Assembly: GCF_003955665.1 (NCBI RefSeq) | Contig: NZ_RXHU01000022.1 | Span: forward strand, 233,423-295,484 | Length of the DNA: 62,062 bases | Source of the DNA: Paenibacillus whitsoniae | Lineage (GTDB): Bacteria; Bacillota; Bacilli; Paenibacillales; NBRC-103111 | Direction of reading: 5' to 3' | Shown here: in pieces, positions 35,602-43,869 of the stretch | Layout: each line of letters begins with the position of its first letter | Position numbering within the stretch: position 1 is the stretch's first letter | Program-made: the position numbers and the translations under genes | The notes under the pieces: generated by a model | Database searches by the model: none | Told to the model about the DNA's origin: nothing | Seen by the model: the letters and a program-made list of their open reading frames with translations, nothing else

Positions 35602-38040
35602 ATGATGAAAGAAATGCAAAGAATACTTCTGTATAGCCTCAGTTTTACTTTAATATTTACCTTGATGCTTGGGTGTTTCATCGTTGTAAATTCATCTGTT
35701 GCTCATGCTTCTTCGCCACCTTCTTATACACTTGATGAAAAGGTAGTTTATCAAAATGACGGTTCAAATAACTTTTGGTGGACTCACTTGCGGTGCGCAA
35801 CCATACCTAACGGTGCTAGTCCACAAATCATGTGCACCGTATCCAAAGATAAAAATGAAAGCCCTACCAATTTGTCTGACGTTTTCTATGATATCGCCTA
35901 TACGTTCAGTACAGATCTTGGGGAGACTTGGTCCTCCCTTACAACCATCCCACAATATCAATGGAAGACACTGCCTGATGGCTACCAGGGGATGTTAATT
36001 GATCCCGTACCCGTTTATCACGAAAAAACAGGAAAGATCATCCTTTACGGCATGGCCCAATCGTACGACCTTAATTTCAACAAGAAACATAATTACCCCG
36101 CTTATGCGGTATATGATCCTGCCAGTTCAACTTGGAGCAGCGACTGGTATTTATTCGACTGGCCTAATGTTTACGGCCATACCGGCAGCGTTTATCCTTA
36201 TGAAGTAGGCGATGGTTCAGGTGATATTCTTTGGCCAATCAATTTATTGGACGGAACAGGCAATGTAAAGGTTGTTAAAGCCTCCTTTAACGGGACTGCG
36301 CTATCCTACATCAGCCAAGGTACATCGGTCCCCGATACAGGAGGCAACGGGAATCGTTCCGGCATTGAAACCTCCCTTACCAAATACAATAACGAATACT
36401 TTATGACCCTTCGCGATGATATTCAGAACAGGTTGGCCAAAAGCAGTGACGGCTTGACCTGGCAGTCTGCGGTGCCCTTACAATGGGAGGACGGAACCGC
36501 TGTAACCGGAAGTATGAATACGCAGATGCATTGGGTGACACAACCGAATACACTCTATCTGGTTTATACTCGTCAAGACGCTTCCAACACCGATATACTT
36601 AGATATCGGGCTCCTTTGTGGATGGCCGAAGTCGATCCGGTTACGCTTCGGCTCAAAAAAAACACGGAACAAATCGTGATGTCGATCACGGATAACCGTG
36701 CACAATTAGGCAATTTTGGAACCACTGCAGTTACACCAGAATTGAGCATCGTGACAAGCAACGAATGGAGATCCCTCGTTCCGAATCGGGCCATCGTCTC
36801 GAGAATTTGGTGGAATAAGTCGATGGTCGGCAACTGGCAATTAGATGAAACCTCAGGAACTACTGTTGTGGATTCCGCGACCGGTCTATATCCCGGAACC
36901 ATTGTAAATGCGACACGAAACTCGAACGGCAAATTCGGCAGCGCTTTAAACTTTAACGGCAGTGGCGACTATGTGAACTTAGGCAATCCCTCCAGCGGTG
37001 CGTTTAATTTCGGAACCTCACAAAGCTTCTCGGTTTCCGCTTGGGTGAAAACCAGTGTAACGGGCACAACAAAGTACATTCTGAATAAAGGAGACACGAA
37101 CGCTTCGTACTGGTTACGTTTTGAGGCCAACAATACGATTAAATTTCTTCTCGACTACGGCAGCACCTTCGATTCCGCTCAATCGACAGCTACCTTCACA
37201 GACGGACAATGGCATCATGTTGTTGGTGTAGCCGATAGAGCAACAGGTCTTAAGCTTTACGTGGACGGAGTATTAGTAGGTCAAGATACCAACCCTACGA
37301 GCGGGTCCATCTCCAACTCCCTGCCATTGACGCTTGGCAACAGCTCTGCAAACACAATGAATGGTTCCATTGATGAAGTACGACTTTACAACTACGCTTT
37401 AAATGCTACGGAAATAGGACATTTATACGGGTTGAGCGGATATTGGAAGTTCGATGAAACCACAGGGAGTACCGTGCTCGATTCTACCTTAAACGGTTAT
37501 CATGGAACTATTACGAATGCCGTCCGGAGTACAAACGGTATGTTTGGCGGTGCTTTAAGCTTTGACGGAAATGGCGATTATGCCACGTTGGGAGATCCCT
37601 TCAGTAATGATTTTGATTTCGGAACCACAGGAAATTTCTCCATTTCCGCCTGGGTGAAGACGAGTATACCGGGAACCGTTAAATACATTGTGAATAAAGG
37701 TGATACCAACGCGGCGTATTGGTTACGATTTGAAACAAACAATACGATTCGATTTTTGTTGGATTATGGGAGTACCAGTGATGCGGTTCAATCCACAGCG
37801 ACCTTTGCAGACGGGCAATGGCATCATGTCGTGGCTGTTGCTGATCGAGCTTCGGGTCTTAAGCTATACGTCGATTCCGTTTTGGTCGGCCAAAACACTG
37901 CACTTACGGGAGGAAATATTTCAAATGCGTTTCCGTTGACCGTAGGCGTCAATTCCGCTAGTACGATGAACGGCCTGATCGACCAAGTTAGCATATTCGC
38001 TTATCCTTTAAGTGCTGCTGATGTGCAAAGCTTGCAATAG
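35602..38040 (+). CDS. Secreted Asp-box propeller protein with two LamG-like domains
   Basis: The 812-residue exported protein has a signal peptide ending around VAHAS, a propeller-like N-terminal half with Asp boxes (STDLGETW and SSDGLTW) and two LamG/concanavalin-like domains of about 200 residues (each with GNGDY or GSGDY, FSxSAWVKTS, and DGQWHHVV). The two LamG copies are close duplicates. LamG domains usually bind glycans or catalyse; the propeller may be a glycosidase, but catalytic residues cannot be assigned. AGGAG precedes the ATG at 35602; the next codon is also ATG. It is divergent from the dehydratase operon and ends at a strong terminator. Confidence 0.8.
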   Translation: MMKEMQRILLYSLSFTLIFTLMLGCFIVVNSSVAHASSPPSYTLDEKVVYQNDGSNNFWWTHLRCATIPNGASPQIMCTVSKDKNESPTNLSDVFYDIAYTFSTDLGETWSSLTTIPQYQWKTLPDGYQGMLIDPVPVYHEKTGKIILYGMAQSYDLNFNKKHNYPAYAVYDPASSTWSSDWYLFDWPNVYGHTGSVYPYEVGDGSGDILWPINLLDGTGNVKVVKASFNGTALSYISQGTSVPDTGGNGNRSGIETSLTKYNNEYFMTLRDDIQNRLAKSSDGLTWQSAVPLQWEDGTAVTGSMNTQMHWVTQPNTLYLVYTRQDASNTDILRYRAPLWMAEVDPVTLRLKKNTEQIVMSITDNRAQLGNFGTTAVTPELSIVTSNEWRSLVPNRAIVSRIWWNKSMVGNWQLDETSGTTVVDSATGLYPGTIVNATRNSNGKFGSALNFNGSGDYVNLGNPSSGAFNFGTSQSFSVSAWVKTSVTGTTKYILNKGDTNASYWLRFEANNTIKFLLDYGSTFDSAQSTATFTDGQWHHVVGVADRATGLKLYVDGVLVGQDTNPTSGSISNSLPLTLGNSSANTMNGSIDEVRLYNYALNATEIGHLYGLSGYWKFDETTGSTVLDSTLNGYHGTITNAVRSTNGMFGGALSFDGNGDYATLGDPFSNDFDFGTTGNFSISAWVKTSIPGTVKYIVNKGDTNAAYWLRFETNNTIRFLLDYGSTSDAVQSTATFADGQWHHVVAVADRASGLKLYVDSVLVGQNTALTGGNISNAFPLTVGVNSASTMNGLIDQVSIFAYPLSAADVQSLQ

Positions 38041-38060
38041 AATGAAAACAATTACAGTCC

Positions 38061-38100
38061 AAAAAGGTAGGTACTGCGTTCTAGCAGCACCTACCTTTTT
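38061..38100. terminator. Strong symmetric intrinsic terminator
   Basis: AAAAAGGTAGGT (38061-38072) pairs with ACCTACCTTTTT (38089-38100), extended by CTGC/GCAG inside. A and T runs on either side make it usable in both directions: for the LamG protein (plus strand) and the sigK fragment (minus strand). Confidence 0.85.
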
Positions 38101-38199
38101 AACATCTCCAATGATAAACCAAGCCCATTCGCGCGATTTGTATGAAGCACATGCCTCCATCGTCTCCGTGACTCAGCAATCATGGCATCTCTCCGTCTC

Positions 38200-38724
38200 T
38201 TATCGCTTCGCCTTATAAAACTCATGATACAACTTCATGAGCGCCCTTTTCTCTATCCGAGACACGTAGCTGCGGCTGATCCCCAGCTCCTTCGCGATCT
38301 CCCGCTGCGTCCGCTCCTCCCCGCCGAGTTCGAGCCCGAATCGGCCAACCACGACTTCTTTCTCACGGTCATCCAATATATCCAAGTTCTTATAGATCTT
38401 GCTCTTCTCGATCTTCAGCTGCACTGCATCCACGACATCGTCCGCTTCGCTGCCGAGGATGTCGATCAGCGTGATTTCGTTCCCCTCTTTATCCGTTCCG
38501 ATCGGGTCATGCAGGGATACGTCTTTACGTGTTTTCTTCAATGAACGCAAATGCATTAAGATCTCGTTCTCGATACAGCGCGCCGCGAATGTGGCGAGCT
38601 TCGTGCCTTTGTTCGGCGAGAACGATTCGATCGCTTTAATCAGACCGATGGTCCCGATCGAGATCAAGACCTCGAGATCTTCGCCGGTATTGTCGAATTT
38701 TTTGACGTTGTGAACACGAAGCAA
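38200..38724 (-). pseudogene. sigK: 5'-truncated sporulation sigma factor SigK fragment
   Basis: From about the [10 protein letters not shown] segment onward the 174-residue frame is a near-standard Sig[28 protein letters not shown] and the C-terminal region 4 helix-turn-helix ([19 protein letters not shown]). A full SigK is about 230 residues; the pro-sequence and the N-terminal part of region 2 are missing. The first residues (LRVHN) only roughly match the expected LRLVAHI, a shortening of two codons. No recombinase that would restore a split gene is in the window. It is either a recent partial copy or one piece of an interrupted sigK. An inverted repeat (38710-38755) lies exactly at the break. 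Confidence 0.75.
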
Positions 38725-38755
38725 GGTAGATTACTACAGTAATCTTCGCGTTCAC
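38710..38755. repeat. Imperfect inverted repeat at the sigK breakpoint
   Basis: Outer arms GTGAAC/GTTCAC and inner arms AGATTACT/AGTAATCT flank an AC centre, with CGAAG and its complement also present on each side. The left arm lies at the last recognisable sigK codons. From there to 39014 I see no gene, only AT-rich non-coding sequence. Confidence 0.6.
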
Positions 38756-39014
38756 CTTCGGCACAGCACGATTCGTCTGCGCTTCAACGGAACGTCAGCT
38801 CCAGTCGCAGCTGAGCGGCGTATGAAGGCGCATCCAATGTATGAAGGGATTACCCTAGAAATATTACATTATCTGTCCTTATCCCCTACTTTTCTTGGCT
38901 TGTTCGAATAAATGTAATGCATAATCAGCTTTTTCATCCAAATAAGACAACAGTGTAGTATATCCTTTATTTAAGGCGTCTAGGTTTCTTTCACAATATT
39001 GCGGGGCTACTTTA

Positions 39015-39430
39015 TTATATTATTGTGTTTACTTTATAAGGGTTTTCGTTCCGTTCATAAACCGTGCCGTAATATTCGTATTGTCCGAGACGGATATTAC
39101 GGCACGCAACCTGCTCAAGCTGCGTAGCGAGCGACGCCGTCTCATCTTCTTCCCAATCCGTTACAAAATCCGGGAGAAAGTGCGCGATGTCGCGCTCATA
39201 CGGCGTCCGGCTCCGTCTTTTGACCTTGTGGATCGTCCACCCTTGAAATAACAGCAGGCTGTTCGGCTCGATGGAAACACGCGATCCTCTAGGATGTACC
39301 ATGTCTTTCCACTGCGCACCCACACCAGCGCATAGCCGATATGGAAATGTAAAGCGAGCGGATAGTTGTCTATGTTTTTTCGTTCCAATATAAAAGCCCT
39401 CTGGTGAAGCTGATCAAGCTGATCAAGCAA
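39015..39430 (-). pseudogene. Remnant of a cupin-type AraC regulator
   Basis: Two overlapping frames together give the cupin half of an AraC regulator: ALHFHIGYALVWVRSG in one frame, then EPNSLLLFQGWTIHKV and PYERDIAHFLPDF in the next. A one-base indel near 39280 separates them, there is no proper start, and the helix-turn-helix half is absent. No function is expected. Confidence 0.6.
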
Positions 39431-39592
39431 GTCTGTCTGGCATTGACGCCCCCTCCAAAATCCTTATCCTAAATTATAGCTCATTTCCCTCATCCACGAT
39501 TGTCCCCCGAATGTTCGGAAATTGTTCTTTCATTTCCATTTCCTCTGGCAGATTATAGACCAAAAGACCGCCGGCAACGGCGGTCCTCCTAA

Positions 39593-41812
39593 TCAATTAT
39601 TCGGAAGCTGCGACTCCCGGTATTGCCCTGGCGATAAGCCGACGCACTTCTTGAAAATACGGCTGAACGAGATTGAATTCGTATACCCTACTTTGACCGA
39701 AATATCCTGGACCGTTTCCATCGTTTCGACTAGCAGTTTCTGGGCATACGCCATTCGCAGCGAAATCAAGACATCGCTGAAATTTTCGCCGAGTTCTTCT
39801 TTAAACAATTGGCTCAAGTATTTCGAATTCACTTGGAAGCGATCGCTAAGCAGCGTCAGCGAAAGGTTCGGATCCGTGAAGTTCTCCGCCACATAGCTGC
39901 GGATTTCCTTCATCAAGGCATGGTGCTTCCGGTTTTGCGAAAGGTCTTGAATTTGATCTACCACGCTCTCCAACAACGTGCGATAACGGGATTCCAGTTC
40001 CTGAAGCGTCTCCATTTCTTCCAAGCCATGCAGCATGTCTAGCTTCAAATTATTTCTCCAAAACGTATCGATTTCCGGCTGAATGCCGTCCAGCTCCCGC
40101 TCCAATTGAAAAATGAAGTATTCCAGAAGTCTTGCGATCTCTTCTCTAGGCAGCTGCCCGACGCGCATTTCATGGAATAGCCTGGCATAATTCTCTAGCC
40201 AGCCATTCTCCGTCATGCGAACCTGCCGTACGACAGCTTGAATCAGCTGCAGATACGTAAACCACTCGTCTGTCAGTCTGTCGCCGCTTTCAATGGAATC
40301 AATAATTTGATTCGTGCCCAGCGTCACTTTACGGTTGACCGCCTGACCCGCTTCCTGATAAGAACGGCGGATTAACGCCACGTCCTCCGCCACAGTCCCT
40401 ACGCCTAACGTCACGGTAAAATCCAACTGCCCCTCAATCCAAGCGCGGATCTGTTCGGCCAATTTCAGCAGATGGTGTTCGACATCCTGATCCTCATGAG
40501 AGATGTAAAGAAGCACGAGCCGATTCTTCGACACCCACTCCATCAAAACCTGCTGTCCATTCTGTTCCGCGAATTCTTCCGCCACTGAGCTGATCACAAA
40601 TTTGAACAGCGACTGATCCTTCTGATTATATGTTAGGCAAAATTGTACATAATGGTCGATCTCGAGCAGCGCCACGATATATCGGCAGTCTTCCCGAAGC
40701 GCATAACGTTCGCTTTCCAGCTTCCATACTTCCTGATCTTCCGCGTATTCTCCGTTCAACAGGTTCTGCAAAAACTGCTGCCTGCGAACCGTCAGATGCT
40801 CAACCTGCTTTTCTTGAAACGCCATATTGTTCGTAATGAGCCGTTCAATCGCGTGATCAATGAAGGCAAATTCATTCGTCCCATTTTTAAGATCATTCGA
40901 CATGAATGAATTAGAGAATCGGTCGATCCGGTGTAGAATCGCCTCAATCGGACGATAACTCCGGCGCGTCACATAAAATGTAGAACCGATGGCCAAAGCG
41001 ATCGCACCAAGCGCCGCAACGATCCAGATCGTATTACCGTGCAGCAAAATACTGTACAGCCGGCTCCCTTTTATCCCGGTTTGATACGTCCAGCCTGAAT
41101 AATCCGAGGTGACTTCGGCCAGTACACTATTGTCTTTTTCGCTATGGCTGACAGCCGAGAAAAAGGGCTGATGCTGCGCATCGTAGATCTGCGCATTGGT
41201 CACCGTACGGTCGATCATCGTATCCACGAATTTGGACATCGCATCCATATTCACATTAATGATCATGTACCCCAGACTGCCTGAATCCAGCGGGATTTTT
41301 CGCCCGAGCGTGACCACCTTTTGATTCATCTTGGTGTCCCCGTTTTTGATCCGCGGAGACGACCAATTGACCGGATACGGCTGCTGAATGATCTCCTGGA
41401 TCGCCTCACGGTCCTGAAATAAGTCAATCGACCGAATCGCGCTTTGATCGAGAACAAACTTATCTTTAGCTCGGTAGAAATAGACGGAATCGATAAAATT
41501 ATGCTGGACCATCATGTCGCTTAAAATTTTGGAGGCCGTATAGCTAAGTAGACGATCCGAGGGCGTTTCGAGAAACGCTTGCAAGTCCGTGTTCGTTTGA
41601 ATCACTTTACGGGCGTCGGCATCAATCGTTTTTAATGAGTTATCGACCATGTTGCTGATATATTCCGTCGTGACTTTGTTGGCTTGAATCGCATTGCGAA
41701 CGTTGAGTTCATTGATCACCGTTACGAAGATCGAAATCAGAATCGAAATCGTTAGGAACAGGATCGGTAAATAGGAGAACATCATGCGCCGAATATACGT
41801 GTTATTTTTCAT
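39593..41812 (-). CDS. Membrane-bound AraC-type regulator with Cache sensor
   Basis: The 739-residue protein has a helix at 12-34, an extracellular Cache-like sensor, a second helix near 258-280, a cytoplasmic linker, and AraC helix-turn-helix units at about 635-735 (VGYTNSISFSRIFKKCVG). AGGGTGAG precedes the ATG. It is related in layout to the protein at 14542-16866. Its own promoter carries the tandem CGGAAAT boxes that also precede the importer D permeases and the binding protein/GH53/cohesin genes, so it is probably the activator of the whole galactan block and of itself. Confidence 0.87.
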   Translation of the reverse strand: MKNNTYIRRMMFSYLPILFLTISILISIFVTVINELNVRNAIQANKVTTEYISNMVDNSLKTIDADARKVIQTNTDLQAFLETPSDRLLSYTASKILSDMMVQHNFIDSVYFYRAKDKFVLDQSAIRSIDLFQDREAIQEIIQQPYPVNWSSPRIKNGDTKMNQKVVTLGRKIPLDSGSLGYMIINVNMDAMSKFVDTMIDRTVTNAQIYDAQHQPFFSAVSHSEKDNSVLAEVTSDYSGWTYQTGIKGSRLYSILLHGNTIWIVAALGAIALAIGSTFYVTRRSYRPIEAILHRIDRFSNSFMSNDLKNGTNEFAFIDHAIERLITNNMAFQEKQVEHLTVRRQQFLQNLLNGEYAEDQEVWKLESERYALREDCRYIVALLEIDHYVQFCLTYNQKDQSLFKFVISSVAEEFAEQNGQQVLMEWVSKNRLVLLYISHEDQDVEHHLLKLAEQIRAWIEGQLDFTVTLGVGTVAEDVALIRRSYQEAGQAVNRKVTLGTNQIIDSIESGDRLTDEWFTYLQLIQAVVRQVRMTENGWLENYARLFHEMRVGQLPREEIARLLEYFIFQLERELDGIQPEIDTFWRNNLKLDMLHGLEEMETLQELESRYRTLLESVVDQIQDLSQNRKHHALMKEIRSYVAENFTDPNLSLTLLSDRFQVNSKYLSQLFKEELGENFSDVLISLRMAYAQKLLVETMETVQDISVKVGYTNSISFSRIFKKCVGLSPGQYRESQLPNN

Positions 41813-41922
41813 CGTTTGCTCACCCTGTTTGCAGCCTTGGTTGTTTCCTTACTATAACACACACGAGTGTAGCATGAGTACGCTTCCACATTTTTTCAGA
41901 TCGCCGTTTAGGGCTTGCTCTC

Positions 41923-41984
41923 ACTATAAGTGCCTATTCCGATTCCTGCAATAAACCGATTTCCGTTTGGTTAACTTATTTCCG
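41923..41984 (-). promoter_or_regulatory. Autoregulated promoter of the membrane AraC regulator
   Basis: On the minus strand two boxes, CGGAAATAAGTTAAC (distal, ending near 41966) and CGGAAATCGGTTTATTG (proximal, 41949-41965), are 19 bases apart, followed by a TTGCAG -35, a 17-base spacer and TATAGT (41923-41928). This matches the layout at 52207-52268 and 56065-56126. The remaining gap up to 42070 shows nothing else clear. Confidence 0.65.
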
Positions 41985-42070
41985 AAAGTCCATAGAGTGG
42001 GTACTCTCTCCAATCTGCCCGACACACACAAGGTGTAGAAAGTACATCTAATTTTATAAATTCTAAGGTA

Positions 42071-43801
42071 TTACATGCGTTGATACAATCGATACAGTAC
42101 CATTGCCGCTTGCGCTCTTGTCGACGCGCCCTTCGGATCAAAGAAGCCCTCGGTTACGCCGTTCATAAGTCCCTCATACTGCAAGGCTGCGACGGCTTCT
42201 TTAGCGTAATCCGACGTCAGCTTCTGATCCTGGAACACTGTGATTCCCGCACCGCTGTTCAGCGTACCCGCGCCGAGCAGCTGCCAGGCACGATAGATCA
42301 GCACCGCCATGTCCTCCCGGGTGATCCGGTCGTTCACGCCGAAGCTCCCGTCCGCTTTGCCTTGGACGAGGCCGGCTTGCTGCGCCGATGCGATGGCGCC
42401 ATAATACCAGGTGCCAGTCGTAACGTCGGTGAACGGAGCAGACTTCGCCGTGTTTTGCAAATCAAACAGCTGCGCTAGCATTTGTACGAATTCAGCCCTG
42501 GTCACGTCTCCGCCAGGCACAAAGCTCCCCTCGCTGCGTCCCTGAATCACTTCACGAGCAGCCAGCCCGAGCACCGCTTCTTTTGCCCATACTGCTCCAT
42601 CCATGTCTCGGAAGGCAATCGACGCATAATTTGCCGTATACTTGCTAAAGTGCTTCGGTTTAAATTCCACCATGCCTGTTGAGGCATTGTAGCGCCCATT
42701 TTTAACAACCTCTAGCGTACCGTCATCTGCGAGATAGTAAATGACTACCTGATTCGGCTTCTCTCCAGGAGCGAGCGTATACGGGAGTTCAACTTTAATT
42801 TCTCCATTAAATTTGGTGATCTTCTGCCCATCGAGACTCAGGCTAAAATCATATACAGTCTGTGAGCCAGTCGTTTGTCTAATATCTGCCGGGAGAGTCG
42901 TTGGTTCAACTTTCGCGACCGTTAACTGAAGCTTCGAATTTAAGCCGACAGCAGGCGATTTTTCGATTAGCTTGGTATCAATTGAGACATTCGCGATTCC
43001 TGTTTCAAAGGTGATTGATTTTACTTTGCCTGTTGCAGCTCCTGCTTGATTCCACGCTCCGGCAGGCAGCGTAACGCTCAATGCCTTCGTTCCAGCAGTA
43101 TTGCCGAGTTGAATCAGTACAGTTTTATTCAGCGAGGATACCGCCGCTGCCAGCAAAACCTTTGAGTCGACGTCGATGTTGACGACGCCTTTACCTGACA
43201 GCGTTGCTTCGACCGAGACTACGCCAGGCACAGGCGCCGGGGGTGTTGACGGTGTGGCTGGGTTACTGGGTGGTGGAGTACTCGTACTTCCTCCGTTTGG
43301 TAACGAAGTGCTCGTGCTGTCACCGGAGGTTATTGACACGTTGGCGGAACCACCCGAGATACCAGACATAAGCTGGCTCTGACTGTTTAGAACAGTTGTA
43401 GGAGTAATGCTAACCGCAGCAGCACCTGTCCCTACTGACTGAAAGGTTACTGTGAATAAATTGCGATCCCCGGTCAGCCCTGCCACAGGTTTCGTTCGTG
43501 TATAGACAAGTTCAATCTTATTGCCGTCTAAGGTCGGCGCCATCACAAACTCATCTGTTCCGAGGCCTCTTACACCGGTGTACTTCAGTTTCGCTGGGTC
43601 ATAGAAAAATTCAAACTCTGCGCCATAAACGTCCGCGAGTGATTTACCCGCGACTGTAAACGTTACGCTTTCGCCAGCTTTCACACTTGCCGTAGAAGGA
43701 ACCAATTGAAAGTTGCTTCCTTCTTGTGCTGCGGCTGAAAATGGAACTAGTGAAATTAGTAGTAACGATGTCATACCTAACCATTGTAAAAACCGTTTCA
43801 T
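42071..43801 (-). CDS. Cell-surface cohesin protein with three SLH domains (anchoring scaffoldin-like)
   Basis: The 576-residue exported protein has a signal peptide (1-25), a cohesin-like domain (about 29-158, with YGAEFEFFYDPAKLKYTGV), a Ser/Thr/Pro linker (159-196), a beta-rich spacer domain (197-392) and three SLH domains (about 396-450, 455-515, 522-576; TRAE, TRED and TRAQ motifs). SLH domains attach to pyruvylated cell-wall polymer, and cohesins bind dockerins in cellulosomes. One cohesin plus SLH is the layout of an anchoring scaffoldin. It lies just after the gene for a dockerin-bearing GH53-like enzyme, its likely partner. The binding pair is inferred, not shown. Confidence 0.87.
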   Translation of the reverse strand: MKRFLQWLGMTSLLLISLVPFSAAAQEGSNFQLVPSTASVKAGESVTFTVAGKSLADVYGAEFEFFYDPAKLKYTGVRGLGTDEFVMAPTLDGNKIELVYTRTKPVAGLTGDRNLFTVTFQSVGTGAAAVSITPTTVLNSQSQLMSGISGGSANVSITSGDSTSTSLPNGGSTSTPPPSNPATPSTPPAPVPGVVSVEATLSGKGVVNIDVDSKVLLAAAVSSLNKTVLIQLGNTAGTKALSVTLPAGAWNQAGAATGKVKSITFETGIANVSIDTKLIEKSPAVGLNSKLQLTVAKVEPTTLPADIRQTTGSQTVYDFSLSLDGQKITKFNGEIKVELPYTLAPGEKPNQVVIYYLADDGTLEVVKNGRYNASTGMVEFKPKHFSKYTANYASIAFRDMDGAVWAKEAVLGLAAREVIQGRSEGSFVPGGDVTRAEFVQMLAQLFDLQNTAKSAPFTDVTTGTWYYGAIASAQQAGLVQGKADGSFGVNDRITREDMAVLIYRAWQLLGAGTLNSGAGITVFQDQKLTSDYAKEAVAALQYEGLMNGVTEGFFDPKGASTRAQAAMVLYRLYQRM

Positions 43802-43826
43802 CCTTATATTCCCCCATGTTGCGATG

Positions 43827-43855
43827 GATGGGAGATGACAACGTCATCTCCCATC
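43827..43855 (-). promoter_or_regulatory. Perfect 13-bp-stem hairpin between enzyme and cohesin-SLH genes
   Basis: GATGGGAGATGAC and its exact complement flank a 3-base loop in the 68-base intercistronic gap. No U run follows, so it is not a standard terminator. It could protect the 3' end of the upstream message or be an RNase processing site that sets the ratio of enzyme to anchor. Confidence 0.6.
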
Positions 43856-43869
43856 TAACCGCAAAAGTA

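Noticed and set aside
38200..38755. A functional skin-like element interrupting sigK
   Set aside because: No recombinase or 5' half is in the window, so the claim cannot be supported; it is reported only as a truncated fragment.
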